A stretch of DNA of 64,000 nucleotides, taken from positions 12,868,960-12,932,959 of the forward strand of contig OX637409.1 in NCBI GenBank assembly GCA_951799425.1, in the 5' to 3' direction. The notes beneath the pieces are model-generated. The model did no database searches and had not been told where the DNA came from. It saw nothing but the letters and a program-made list of their open reading frames with translations. Position numbers and translations under genes: made by a program. Positions within the stretch are counted from its first letter, which is position 1. The number at the start of each line of letters is the position of its first letter. Below, piece by piece: positions 34,341-47,366 of this stretch. This stretch comes from Ilex aquifolium (lineage: Eukaryota; Streptophyta; Magnoliopsida; Aquifoliales; Aquifoliaceae).

Positions 34341-34698
34341 TTTTCTAACTTTTAAGAAGAAAGAAAGAAAAAAAAAATTGAAAATGACTCAAAAAATTAT
34401 TGAAAATTGACTCACTATCTGGTTCTTTAACGTCTGCCAGTTACAAAGATGAACATAATTTTTAAATCAAAATTACTATACTAAAAACAAAAAGTAGTTT
34501 CACACCCATACTCCCCCAACTTAAATTAAACCTTATATGTAATGTAAAAACAGTAATAACCTGCATTGATAATAAAAACCAGCAATTTGTTGTCTTTCAG
34601 CAATTAGGATATCTGGCTTTCACTTAGGAGATTTAATCTGTCAAACAAATTACAAGTAATTAGTAATATTACTTATAATCAAACAACAATATATTTTT
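34341..34698 (-). other. Spacer after the integrase of element C
   Basis: AT-rich and non-coding. It contains CCCCCAACTTAAATTA around 34513-34528, i.e. TAATTTAAGTTGGGGG on the sense strand, another polypurine-tract-like sequence. Confidence 0.5.
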
Positions 34699-35630
34699 TT
34701 AGTTCACATAGACTGGATCAAAAAGTTGCACAGAAGTTACATTTTGAGTGAATCCATTATAACAGAGTTTAAGCCTTTGTCCATTTACTTTGAAGATATT
34801 CCCAGTTACTGGATTTTCAATTTCAATTGCCCTATAGTCAAAAACTTGCTTGACTATATAATGTCCTGTCCATCTAGATCTTAATTTTTCAGGGAATAAA
34901 CGAAGTTTTGCATTGTACAACAGAACTTTTGGAGATGGTTCAAAAGATTTTCTCATGATATTTTTATCATGAAAAACTTTTGTTATTGATTTAGCAATCT
35001 TTGCGTTTTCATAAGCTTCGTTTCTTAATTCCTTTAATTCATTAATTTGTAATTTACGTGATATTCCAGCTTTATCCATATCAAAATTCATCATTTTCAT
35101 TGTCCAATATGCTCTATATTCTAATTCTACAGGCAAGTGACATGGTTTACCATAAACTAACCGATAAGGAGACATTCCTAGAATAGTCTTATACGCAGTA
35201 CGGTAAGCCCAAAGTGCATCAGTTAATCTTAAAGACCAATCCTTACGATATGAATTTACTGTTTTTTCTAAAATGTATTTTATCTCCCTATTAGGTAATT
35301 CAGCTTGTCCACTTATCTGAGGATGATACGGAGTGGATATTTTATGAGAAATCAAATATTTTTTTATCAGGTTCTTAAAAACTTTATTACAAAAATTTAA
35401 TCCACCATCACTGATGATTGTTCGAGGAATAAATCTGGATAAAATATTTTCTTTTAAAAACTTGATCATCGTTCTGTGATCATTATTTCTACATGGAATT
35501 GCCTCTACCCATTTAGAAACATAGTCGACTGCAACCAAAATATACAGATATCCAAAGGATGGAGGAAATGGTCCCATAAAATCGATGCCCCAACAATAAA
35601 AAATTTTAATAATTAAAATAGGGTTTAAAG
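34699..35630 (-). pseudogene. pol: Element C integrase, catalytic and C-terminal part
   Basis: Open from 35577 to 34699, and the frame extends upstream to the D insertion (IDFMGPF at its start). Integrase core: first Asp in DFMGPF / [11 protein letters not shown], second Asp in IISDGG, and E in the [13 protein letters not shown] segment, followed by WAYRTAYKT and the [13 protein letters not shown] motif typical of Athila/Tat integrases. No chromodomain follows. The N-terminal zinc-finger part lies beyond solo LTR D at 47367-47606. Confidence 0.88.
35626..35630. other. Target site duplication of solo LTR D
   Basis: TAAAG is repeated at 47362-47366, immediately outside both ends of D. Confidence 0.95.
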
Positions 35631-37506
35631 TGTAACACCCCGCATTTTATTTTATATATGCATATAGATTTATAGTAAATAATTGTTGTAAAAATGGGGA
35701 TATGTGTAGTGATGTGTGTTTGAATTTGGTAGATTGAAAAAGTAGAGATTTAAAATATTAGTGGAAATAATAGTTGAAATTTAGTTTTAATAAGTGAAAA
35801 TATGAAATTTTAGGTCCTATAACTTGTATTAAATAGGTTTGGTGTAAAAATATGTGTTGGAGAGGTTTGAGATGGATTTGGTTGGCTTAGGATGGATTGG
35901 AATTGGAAAAGGGGTGAAACAGTGAACAGTGCACGTGAACAGTGCACTGGCTGCAACTTCAAGCCCAATTTAGACCTTGATGCAGTCAATATATTTCAAA
36001 ACTCAAAACATGAAAGTTGTAGAGATCTTTCTTATCATTCCATATCATCTTGAATCATCTCAATCGGAGCTCGGATGAGAGAGTTATACCCAGATAACGA
36101 AGCGATGTCGAAACAGTCCGGCAGACTACCTTTCACCAATTTGATCATAACTCTTTGTTGGAAAGTCCAAATTGCGCACCGTTATTTTTTTTTGGAACCC
36201 TAACTCGTATATCTTTCCAACCATATAGGTCGCACATACTAGAAATACCTGAGTCAAATCAGTTTATTCTCCAAAGTTGACCAAAATCTGCACTGTGGTG
36301 TTCCTTGGATAGTAATTTTAATGTTTCGAGTGTAAATTTATTTTAGTTTTAAAATAAATCATAAAAATAAATCTTTTTAGGTTAAAATAACATTAAAAAT
36401 GAATCCGGAACGTCGAAAAACCTTAGGGTAGTCATATGAATCAAAATGAAGATATTTATTGGCAAAATTGTAATTTTGGAGAAAAATGAAATTTTTGGGC
36501 CCAATAAACAGTAAAATTCGGGATTTTACTGCCCTTATAACCCCATTATCTTCTCATTTTCTTCATTTCTTCATTCCACTCTCACACCCCAACCCTTAGA
36601 ACCCTAGAGGAAGACTAAGAGAGGAAGAAAAGGGAAGAGGGAGGTCCCTAGAGCTTGGGTTTCACTTTCCATCTTGATTCAAGGTAGGAGTTTTCTTTCA
36701 TTCTTGTTCATTGATGTTAGGGTTAATTTATATGTATGTTTTGACTCTTAATCATATGTATTTGCTATGGGTTCCTTGTTTCCTTAATATTCTTGCAACC
36801 TTTATCATGTTTTGAGTAAAGTATTGGTGGGAGAACTATAAAAACCCTAGTTTTTGAGGAATGGGGATTTCTCTCTCAATATTCACTAAATCTTGGTGTT
36901 GAAAACTCTAGAGCTTTGTGTTGAGTAATATAATGATATTGATAATGATCTCTTGCATGTTTCTCTTTAAATTGCCCTATTTGAAGATATCACTTGTGAG
37001 AATTGAGGATTTTTCTTGGAAATTGCTTGTAAATAGGAGACTTGTGGAATTGTTACATTGAGGCTAGGGTATATATATATGTGTGTGTTTTGGCTATCAA
37101 TGGTATATATATGCTATGGATTCATCATCTCTCAGGCTTTTTGCAAAGATTACATGTTTTGAACAAAGTTAGTGTTTAATACCCATGAAATCTCTTTTCT
37201 AGTTTTAAAACCCTAATTTTTGGAGAGTAATGTATTTCCTTCTTAAATTATTTCTTTATTATGAATTTCGAAACCGTAGTGCTTTGTGTTAGGTAGAAAA
37301 ATGATGTTATTGTGATCTCATGTATTTTTCTTAGTTGGTTGTGGAATTGTTACATGTTATATTTTGGGGATTTTAGATAGATGCTTGTAAATTGAGATAA
37401 ATATTGGAATTGTATGCTTGGTTGGGTTGTTTGTGATGCACATGAGTGAGAGGTTCCATGTAAGGATGCTCACCCCTTCTCAAGAGGTTCCCGGTAAGGA
37501 TGCTTG

Positions 37507-37511
37507 AGAAA
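37507..37511. other. Target site duplication of element E
   Basis: AGAAA is repeated at 46449-46453. Confidence 0.95.
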
Positions 37512-39446
37512 TGTAACACCCCGCATTTTCTTTTATAAGATGTATATAGATATATAGTAAATAATTATTGTAAGAAATGTGGATATGTGTACTGGTGTAA
37601 GAATGAACTATGTAGATTGTAATAGTAGGAGAAATGCTAGAGATGCATATTGATTGGGAAGTTTGAGTTTCAAAGACGTCTAAACTTGGAAAGGGTGATT
37701 AGATGAATTTCTAAATATTTTTAGGTCAAAATAAGGTTTCCATTGAATCTGGAAGGTCGAACAACCTTGGGAGAGGTAATATGGGGTGTATTGGAAGTTA
37801 GGAAATATTCCGGAGTGAAAACACACTTAGAGAGAATTTGGGTAAAAAGGAGTTGGGACACCTTCTAGTATTTTGGTCATAAATTTTTATTCTTATGTCC
37901 AATTGATCTGAAATTTGGACAGTAGGTAGTAGACATCTAGGGCTACAAAAGTGTATCTCATGAAAATTTTCCAATTCGACCTCTAAATGGGTCAAAACTG
38001 CCCTGGAAGTCGAGGTAGCCGAAGTGTACCGGTACACAGTACCGGTACCATACCGTACCGGTACCGCGTACTGGTACGACTACTCCAGTAGCTTAACCTT
38101 ACCGGTACCGCGTACCGGTACCATATCGTACCGGTACCGCGTACCGGTACGATTTATCTGACGCCCGCCGAACAGTAAAAATCGGGATTTTGGTGTTTTA
38201 AAACACCCCTTTTAGCCTCATTTGCCCCATTCTTCATTCCCACTCTCACACTAAACACTTTAGAACCCTAGGAGAGAAAGAAAGGAAGAGAGAAACTCAA
38301 GATCAAAAGGGGAAAAACACAAGGTTAAAGGGTGATTGAAGGATCAAACCCTAGAGTTTTCAAGAACATCAAGTAGGGGTTTTCTTCCATTCTTGTTCAT
38401 TGATGTTAGGGTTATTATATATATATATGTTTTGACTCCTAATCATATGTATTTGCTATGGTTCATTGTTTCTTGGCTCTCTTGCAATTGTTAACATGTT
38501 TTACACAAAATTAGGGTAGTATATCCATGAAATCCCTCTTTTGTGTGAAAAACCCTAGTTTTCAAGAGTGATGAGTTTTCCTTTTGAACTATTCCTTTAT
38601 TCTTGATTTCAAAATCATTGTGTTTTGTGTTGAGTAATAAAACGATATTGTTGTGATCTCTTGCATTTTTCTTGGTTGGTTATTGAAAATGTCACATGCT
38701 TAATTTGAGAATTTTTGAGATATGATTGTAAAATGAGAAATTGTGGATTTTGTAATTCTTTGGAATTGTTGGGAATTGAGAATATTTTGGTTTCCTCATT
38801 GGTATGGTTGTTGTGATGGACTTGGATTGCCTTCGAGAGATGCCGTAGAGTGTTAGAGGTTAGTCTATCCCAGTGGGGGGTGAGATGGTTTACCGTAACC
38901 TTTCATTTGATTATTGTTACTGCTTAAACTTGAGATCTATATTGAAATGTCCCGTTTTCTTTCAAAATTGATATATGCTATTTACTAAATGATACCGACC
39001 GATTTTTATCTGTTTCTAAACTTTGTTCGGGTTTGGAAGAATTTTTCTACAGAGCTTCGTGCTCACCACCTACAGTTGAACATTGTTCAGATTTCATGCC
39101 AGAGGATGAGCTCGGTGCGAACGAGCTGGGCCATGGAGAGGCTTCTCTAGAGGGATACTTGGATCCCGAGTGGGACATTTAGAGATGTCGTCTACTTTTG
39201 TTCTAGACTGGAAAATTCTTTTGAAACACAGTGTAGTCTAGATTTCTTTTGTTTATTCCGCTGTGCTACTTTAAATAAATTTTTGAAATGTAAATGCCAT
39301 TGTTGGGCTTATTCTTTTGGGATGATATTGTAAATTCTATGGATGATGAATGGAAAAATTTGCTTATCGATGGATCATCTTAGTGCTCTCATGATGTAAA
39401 TGTTTTAGAATGTAATGCCGTCCAGGGTGTGTTTTGGGGTGTTACA
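37512..39446 (+). repeat. 5' LTR of element E (with internal deletion)
   Basis: TGTAACACCCC to GGGGTGTTACA. The GTACCGGTAC array at 38025-38151 is longer than in the 3' LTR. The deletion joins GGGTGAGATGGTTT directly to ACCGTAACC, with TTT microhomology at the break. Confidence 0.95.
38025..38151 (+). repeat. GTACCGGTAC array in element E 5' LTR
   Basis: Six or more GTACCGGTAC copies, several fused through CGCG (GGTACCGCGTACCGG). The 3' LTR array (44713-44810) has fewer units. One copy has decayed to GTACTGGTAC. Confidence 0.9.
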
Positions 39447-39450
39447 AAGT

Positions 39451-39468
39451 TGGTATCAGAGCCTAGGC
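39451..39468 (+). other. Primer-binding site of element E (initiator tRNA-Met)
   Basis: TGGTATCAGAGCCTAGGC, identical to the primer site of A and at the same distance from the LTR. Confidence 0.95.
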
Positions 39469-39646
39469 TTTAGGTCTTACATGGGAGCTGTAGGTTATGG
39501 ATTACCACTAGAGAGGTAGGGTTAGGGTGAAGGAAATTGTTAAGTTAAATTTTGTATATGCCTTGTGCTTAAATCAAGACATCCTACATATCACTTTAAT
39601 CATATCTTGCACATCAAGGAAACTTAGTTGTGAATTGATGTGCAGG

Positions 39647-42600
39647 ATGAGCGGCGAACAAGGACGAGGACGCGGACGTGGCCGTGGCCGTGGACGTGGA
39701 CGTCAAGCAAATCCACCACCACCACCACCTCCGGATGCCATGCAAGGCATTTACCAATGCTTGAGGGAGCTCACCACTTTGGTACAAAGCCAAAATGGGA
39801 ACAACCATAATGGTGGGGCTCATCCACTAGCCCAAGTACCGGGCAACGGAGAGGAGAATAGGAGAATGGTAGTTCTCCGAGAGTTTCTGAGGCAACACCC
39901 GCCTACTTTCCAAGGGAGCTCTAACCCTTTGGATGCGGATAGATGGATCCGCCGAGTGAAGAAGATTTGTGACGGCATGGGAGTTGCCGAGGACTTGCGG
40001 GTGGGCTTAGCTATCTACCTGTTCGAGGGGGAGGCCGACCATTGGTGGGAATCCGTAAAGAGAAGGCGGAACACCGATGCACTCATTTGGGAGGAGTTTG
40101 ACCAAATCTTCCAAGACAAGTACTTCCCCGAATCAGTCAGAGATAGAATGAAGGCCGATTTTCTTGCTCTACGACAGAGCAGCATGACGGTGGCCGAGTA
40201 TGAGAGGAGGTTTGATGAGCTATCCCGTTACGCTACGGAGTTTATATCTACTGAGGCCGACAGGGCCAAATGATTTGAGCAGGGCTTGAGGCCGACTATC
40301 AGGGAGAAGTTGGTGGCTCTCAAGATCAGGGAGTATGGGGATCTGGTTGATAGAGCCGCACTTGTGGAGAGAGACATGGAGGATACTCAGCGGCGACAGA
40401 GCCTTATGAGGGGAGGTCCGATCAGGACGGGTGCTAGCGGCAGTGGAGCACAGAGGCCGACACCGTACCATCGCCCAGACCAGGCAGGGGGACATAGACC
40501 GCAGGTAGCTCGAGGAGCAGGAGGTGTACCGGGGAGGACAGCCACAGACCCCCGTCACTGCTTTGCATGTGGAGAGGTTGGGCACTACAAAAGTCAATGC
40601 CCATCGTTTCCGCCAAGGACCAATCAAGCAACCAGACAATTACCCACAAACAAGCCACCTCTACAAAGGCCAACACAGCAGAGACCGTTACAAGCTCAAG
40701 CCCCCGGCGGCGCAAATCAAGGAAGGGTTTTTGCTTTGACCCAAACGGAGGAAGATGCCTCCAAGGCAGTAGTTGAAGGTATTGTTCTTCTCTACAATTC
40801 TTGGGCCCGAATTCTATTTGATCCCGGTGCGACCCATTCTTTTATACGTACTGCGTATGCTACTAATTTGGGATTGGGTTTCGAGAAGTTAGAACATGCA
40901 TTGAATGTTGACTTGCCTACGGGAGAACGATTGGATACAACTAGGGTATGTAGAGAATGTGTGCTTCGCATTGGGGAGCAAGAGTTGATTGTAGATTTGG
41001 TTGTGTTAGACATGAAGGGGTATGACGTTATATTTGGGATGAATTTGTTGTCCGCTTTCCGTGCGGTGATGGATTGTTTTCGCAAGCGGATCTCATTCCA
41101 ATTACCGGGAGGGGTAGTCTTTATTTTCATGAACGATCGTAATTCTTCCCATCCATTTCCTACTACGGGTAGTAAATTCTTGAAAGCGAAGGCGGGGAAC
41201 CAGTTGAGTTTCTTAGCCAGCTTAATGGGAGATGATCGGGATAAATCCCATGCGGACGTAGTGTTGATAGTATCGGATTTTCCGGATGTCTTCCCTGACG
41301 AATTACCTGGGTTACCTCCACAAAGGGAAATTGAGTTCAAGATTGATCTCTATCCAGGAACTGAACCTATATCCATTGCCCCTTATCGAATGGCACCTTT
41401 GGAGTTGAAGGAGCTAAGGAAGCAATTGGATCATCTATTGGCCATTGGGTTTATACGTTTGAGCACCTCACCTTGGGGAGCCCCAGTCCTCTTTGTGAAG
41501 AAGACAGATGAGACACTACGGTTGTGCACGGATTACAGAAGGTTGAATCGGGTTACCGTGAAGAATAAATATCCTTTGCCCCGAATTGACGATTTATTTG
41601 ATCAGTTGAGGGGTTCGAGGTACTACTCCAAGATCGATCTTCGCACAGGGTACCATCAACTGCGGATTAAGGAGGGGGATATTCCTAAGACTGCTTTTCG
41701 TACCCGGTATGGTCATTTCGAGTATACGGTGATGCCGTTCGGCTTGACTAATGCCCCCGCAGCCTTCATGGATTTGATGCACAGAGTCTTCCGGCCTTAC
41801 CTCGATCAATTTGTCATTGTGTTTATTGATGACATATTGATTTACTCACAGACTCAGGAGGAACATGCTCGTCATCTCTCTATTGTGCTACAAACATTGA
41901 GAGAACATAAGTTATATGCGAAGATGAGCAAGTGTGAGTTTTGGATGAAGGAAGTGAAGTTCCTTGGCCATGTTGTATCCGAGAAAGGAGTAGCTGTTGA
42001 TCCCGCAAAGATTGAGGCTGTGATGAAATGGGAACCACCGAAGAATGTGACCGAGATACGTAGCTTCTTGGGTTTAGCAGGTTACAATCGGAGGTTCGTA
42101 GAAGGTTTCTCAAAGCTTGCGATGCCGATGACTCGCCTTACAAAGAAGGGAGAAAAATTTGTGTGGACTCAAGCGTGTGAGCTAGCCTTTCGCACCTTGA
42201 AGGAGAAGTTGACGACGGCTCCTGTCCTCATTATTCCGATTAGTGGGGAGGGATATGATGTGTACACAGATGCTTCGCTACGAGGCTTGGGATGTGTTCT
42301 AATGCAAGGAGGGAAGGTAGTTGATTATGGATCGAGGCAACTCAAAACTCACGAACAGAACTATCCCACTCACGACTTGGAGTTAGCTGCTGTGGTTTTT
42401 GCTCTTAAGTTGTGGAGATGTTATTTATACGGGGAGAAATTTCAAGTGTTCTCAGACCATAAAAGCCTCAAATATATCTTCACGCAGAAGGATTTGAATC
42501 TCCGCCAAAGAAGGTGGATTGAGTATTTAGAAGATTACGAGTTCACGCTCAATTACCATCCGGGGAAAGCCAATGTAGTCGCCGATGCACTTAGCCGAAA

Positions 42601-44158
42601 GTCTTGGGGTGAACTCAATGTTCTTGCAAGTAAATGGAAGTTGAAGGATGCCCTTGGAGATTTTGATCTATGGGTTGGAGAAGATGGATCCCGACCATGT
42701 TTGTTCAACCTTGTGGCTCAACCTACTCTCCAACGTAGGGTTGTGGAATTGCAATGCGTGGATCCTGAATTAGCGTCGATGCGAGCTAGATTGGAAAATG
42801 GAGAAATTATGGAGGGTTGGTCTTTAAGAAACGAAGAATTAAGATATGGGGAGAAATTATGTGTTCCCGACGATTCGTCCCTAAAGGAGGAAATACTTGG
42901 AGAGTGTCATCGCTCCAAGTTTGCTATCCACCCAAGTAGCACAAAAATGTATAGAGACATGAAGCGCCAATATTGGTGGAAGGGAATAAAGAAGGATGTG
43001 GCAAGGTTCATAGCAAGATGTGAAGTGTGCCAACAGGTGAAGATCGAACATCAAAAGCCAGGAGGATTACTACAGTCTTTGCCTATCCCAGAGTGGAAGT
43101 GGGATCACATCACCATGGACTTCGTATCTGGCTTTCCACGGACTTCACGAGGGCATAATGTCGTATGGGTCATTGTTGATAGACTCACCAAGTCCGCTCA
43201 CTTCTTGGGTATGAAGACCACCGACACGTTAGAGACCCTGAGCAACCTCTATATTCGCGAGATAGTGAGATTGCATGGGGTCCCGCTATCCATTGTGTCG
43301 GATCGTGATTCTCGTTTCGTAGCGCAATTTTGGCAAAGTCTTCAAAGAGCTATGGGGACTGAGTTGCACTTCAGCACCGCCTTTCATCCCTAAACGGATG
43401 GCCAATCCGAGAGGGTGATACAGATTGTGGAGGATATGTTACACGCTTGCACGTTGGACTTCAAAGGGAGTTGGAGCGACCACCTACCGTTGGTGGAGTT
43501 TGCTTACAACAACAGCTATCAGGAAAGTATTGGGATGGCACCGTATGAAGCATTGTATGGAAGACCATGACGATCACCGACGTGTTGGTTAGAAGCCGGC
43601 GAGAGTAGTTTGTTGGGACCGGACATTGTTCGAGAAACTACGGAGAAGATTCAACTCATTCGAGAGAGGCTACGGACGGCGCAAAGTAGACAGAAGAGCT
43701 ATGCGGACCACAGACGAAGACCCTTAGAATTCAAGGTGGGAGACTACGTATTTCTCAAAGTGTCGCCCAAGAAAGGAGTATTTAGATTCGGCAAGAAGGG
43801 AAAGTTAGCGCCAAGATATACCGGGCCATTTGAAGTGATCAAAGTTGTGGGCAAATCGGCGTATCAGTTGCGATTACCAGCTCAGTTGTATGGGGTACAT
43901 GACGTATTCCACGTGTCGATGTTGAGAAAGTGTCAATCGGATGCAACGCCGGTTGTAGACTTGGAAGATATTGAAATTCAAGATGGAGCAACCTATGAAG
44001 AACAACCGTTGAAGATTCTCGATGCCAAGGAGAAGGTGCTCCGTAACAAAGTCATCCGACTAGTGAAGGTTTTGTGGCAACACCATGGAGTGGAGGAAGC
44101 TACATGGGAACCGGAGCAAGAAATGAGGGAGAAATATCCATAGTTGTTCGCTACTTGA
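39647..44158 (+). pseudogene. gag-pol: Element E gag-pol, one frame with four nonsense codons
   Basis: From ATG 39647 one frame runs to the TGA at 44156, broken only by stops at 40271 (TGA), 43391 (TAA), 43568 (TGA) and 44141 (TAG). No frameshift is seen. Domains: Arg/Gly-rich start, gag capsid, CCHC knuckle ([14 protein letters not shown]), protease DPGAT, RT with FIDD, RNase H with YTDAS, integrase HHCC and DDE residues, and a chromodomain near the end. It shows that in this lineage gag and pol share one frame, so the break in A is secondary. Comparison with A suggests CAA to TAA at 43391 and TGC to TGA at 43568. Confidence 0.93.
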
Positions 44159-44161
44159 GGT

Positions 44162-44199
44162 AACTTTCGAGGACGAAACTTTCTTTAAGGGGGGTGGAT
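44162..44199 (+). other. Hairpin (one mismatch) and polypurine tract of element E
   Basis: AACTTTCG-AGGA-CGAAACTT keeps the AGGA loop and most of the stem, but has C where A and F have G, giving one mismatch. TCTTTAAGGGGGGTGGAT then leads into the 3' LTR. Confidence 0.8.
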
Positions 44200-46448
44200 T
44201 GTAACACCCCGCATTTTCTTTTATAAGATGTATATAGATATATAGTAAATAATTATTGTAAGAAATGTGGATATGTGTACTGGTGTAAGAATGAACTATG
44301 TAGATTGTAATAGTAGGAGAAATGCTAGAGATGCATATTGATTGGGAAGTTTGAGTTTCAAAGACGTCTAAACTTGGAAAGGGTGATTAGATGAATTTCT
44401 AAATATTTTTAGGTCAAAATAAGGTTTCCATTGAATCCGGAAGATCGAACAACCTTGGGAGAGGTAATATGGGGTGTATTGGAAGCTATGAAATATTCCG
44501 GAGTGAAAACACACTTAGAGAGAATTTGGGTAAAAAGGAGTTGGGACACCTTCTAGTATTTTGGTCATAAATTTTTATTCTTATGTCCAATTGATCTGAA
44601 ATTTGGACAGTAGGTAGTAGAAATCTAGGGCTACAAAAGTGTATTTCATGAAAATTTTCCAATTCGACCTCTAAATGGGTCAAAACTGCCCTGGAAGTCG
44701 AGGTAGCCGAAGTGTACCGGTACACAGTACCGGTACCATACCGTACCGGTACCGCGTACCGGTACGACTACTCCAGTAGCTTAACCGTACCGGTACCGCG
44801 TACCGGTACGATTTATCTGACGCCCGCCGAACAGTAAAAATCGGGATTTTGGTGTTTTAAAACACCCCTTTTAGCCTCATTTGCCCCATTCTTCATTCCC
44901 ACTCTCACACTAAACACTTTAGAACCCTAGGAGAGAAAGAAAGGAAGAGAGAAACTCAAGATCAAAAGGGGAAAAACACAAGGTTAAAGGGTTATTGAAG
45001 GATCAAACCCTAGAGTTTTCAAGAACATCAAGTAGGGGTTTTCTTCCATTCTTGTTCATTGATGTTAGGGTTATTATATATATATGTTTTGACTCCTAAT
45101 CATATGTATTTGCTATGGTTCATTGTTTCTTGGCTCTCTTGCAATTGTTAACATGTTTTACACAAAATTAGGGTAGTATATCCATGAAATCCCTCTTTTG
45201 TGTGAAAAACCCTAGTTTTCAAGAGTGATGGGTTTTCCTTTTGAACTATTCCTTTATTCTTGATTTTAAAAGCATTGTGTTTTGTGTTGAGTAATAAAAC
45301 GATATTGTTGTGATCTCTTGCATTTTTCTTGGTTGGTTATTGAAAATGTCACATGCTTAATTTGGGAATTTTTGAGATATGATTGTAAAATGAGAAATTG
45401 TGGATTTTGTAATTCTTTGGAATTGTTGGGAATTGAGAATATTTTGGTTTCCTCATTGGTATGGTTGTTGTGATGGACTTGGATTGCCTTCGAGAGATGC
45501 CGTAGAGTGTTAGAGGTTAGTCTATCCCAGTGGGGGGTGAGATGGTTTCCTAACACTTGTAGTGGGTTGTCATTTGGTAATGCGACCACTATCGTTCACT
45601 GGAGTTCGAACAAGGGATGGTATACTTTTCCTGGGAAGGGACTCGTCACTGCCATTGGGATGGTAGACGCCCTTTCCTAAAGTGTTTGTGAATGTGATTG
45701 TGATTGGTGGGCTAGGTATAATCGTTGGGTAGATACATGAGAAGCAATCAACATACATGGTACGGGGATGAACCAATATAAAAGGGATGATGGGTTGGAC
45801 CGCCTTGGCCGGTGTATTGGTATGGGACAATGCACCGGAAGGCGCCCTTCCTAAATGGCTAAAAGTGGTAAATGGTATATTGTTATGAAATTTACCGTAA
45901 CCTTTCATTTGATTATTGTTACTGCTTAAACTTGAGATCTATATTGAAATGTCCCGTTTTCTTTCAAAATTGATATATGCTATTTACTAAATGATACCGA
46001 CTGATTTTTATCTGTTTCTAAACCTTGTTCGGGTTTGGAAGAATTTTTCTACAGAGCTTCGTGCTCACCCCCTACAGTTGAACATTTTTCAGATTTCGTG
46101 CCAGAGGATGAGCTCGGTGCGAACGAGCTGGGCCATGGAGAGGCTTCTCTAGAGGGATACTTGGATCCCGAGTGGGACATTTAGAGATGTCGTCTACTTT
46201 TGTTCTAGACTAGAAAATTCTTTTGAAACACAGTGTAGTCTAGATTTCTTTTGTTTATTCCGCTGTGCTACTTTAAATAAATTTTTGAAATGTAAATGCC
46301 ATTGTTGGGCTTATTCTTTTGGGATGATATTGTAAATTCTATGGATGATGAATGGAAAAATTTGCTTATCGATGGATCATCTTAGTGCTCTCATGATGTA
46401 AATGTTTTAGAATGTAATGCCGTCCAGGGTGTGTTTTGGGGTGTTACA
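44200..46448 (+). repeat. 3' LTR of element E
   Basis: 2249 bp, complete, paired with 37512-39446 and followed by AGAAA. It holds the full R/U5 region that the 5' copy has lost, including CCTTCGAGAGATGCCGTAGA around 45487 and the TTCGTGCTCACC block around 46058. Confidence 0.95.
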
Positions 46449-47366
46449 AGAAATAAGTCCGTTATAGTGAGAGGTTCCTTGTAAGAATGCTCACCCCCTT
46501 CCCAAGAGGTTCCCGGTAAGGATGTTTGGGAAACAATGTAGTGATTGGTGAGAGGTTCCATGTAAGGATGCTCATCCATTCTCAAGAGGTTCCCGGTAAG
46601 GATGCTTGAGAATCAAAGGTGACCTAAAAGGGGGTGGAGGTTACCACAAAGTATGCCACCTACCAAAAGAATTGTTGGGAATTGTTTATGGCCATTAATG
46701 ATTATTAATTGTATGTGATGTTCGTTTATTCATTTAAGTAATGTTTTTTAAATAAACTTGAGATCCTTTTTTTAATGTCACCGCTTTATTTAAATTATGT
46801 ATCTATGTTATGTTAAAAATGAGACCGACCGTTTTAAATGATTTTCTAAACCTTGTATGGGTTTGGGAGAATTTTTCTACAGAACTTCGTGCTCACCCCC
46901 TACCGCTAACATTTTTCAGATTACCCGCTTGAGGAGGACGTAAGGGTCGAGGAGCCCGCTACTTGGGAGACTCCACTTGACGGGGGTGTGGATCCCGATG
47001 TGGACGCATAGAGCGACCTGCTTTCCTTTTGTACTAGACTAGGAACATTGTGTAGTCTAGCTTCTTTTGTTTATTCCGCTGCGCTACTTTAATTAATTTT
47101 TTTGAGATGTAATAGGAATGACTTGGGCTTATTATTTTGGATAATGTTGTAAATATTTTATGGATAAATGGACCCGGTGTGGTCAATGTAGTATAATTGT
47201 ACATGTTGTGTTTTGGGTAGAGCTCCCCGAACAAAGGAGACTCTGCCCGAATTTCGTTAAATTAAGGACCCCCGGTTATTTATGGATTTTTATTAGTTGC
47301 TCTCATGGTATAAATGGTTTTAGAATGTAATGCCATCCAGGGTGGTATTTGGGGCGTTACATAAAG

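Larger units (their letters stand above)
37512..46448 (+). mobile_element. Element E: Tekay/Del-like chromovirus with four nonsense codons
   Basis: 8937 bp, complete in structure: LTRs at 37512-39446 and 44200-46448, an iMet primer site at 39451, gag-pol, a polypurine tract and target duplications. Its pol is very close to A's, but the U3 differs (GTACCGGTAC instead of CTACCGGTAG). The 5' LTR has a deletion of about 345 bp relative to the 3' LTR (junction at about 38891, matching loss of 45551-45894) and extra palindrome units. Confidence 0.95.
35631..47361 (+). repeat. Solo LTR D (Tekay-like), split by element E
   Basis: Starts TGTAACACCCCGC and ends GGGGCGTTACA with target duplications, but has no interior of its own: 35631-37511 and 46454-47361 join to about 2.79 kb of LTR. 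It arose by LTR-LTR recombination. U3 carries AGTGCAC twice (35925-35950). Three related GAGAGGTTCC...GGTTCCCGGTAAGGATG units lie at 37448-37506, 46470-46533 and 46551-46611, E having inserted at the edge of one. The CAGAACTTCGTGCTCACC block is at about 46879. Confidence 0.9.
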
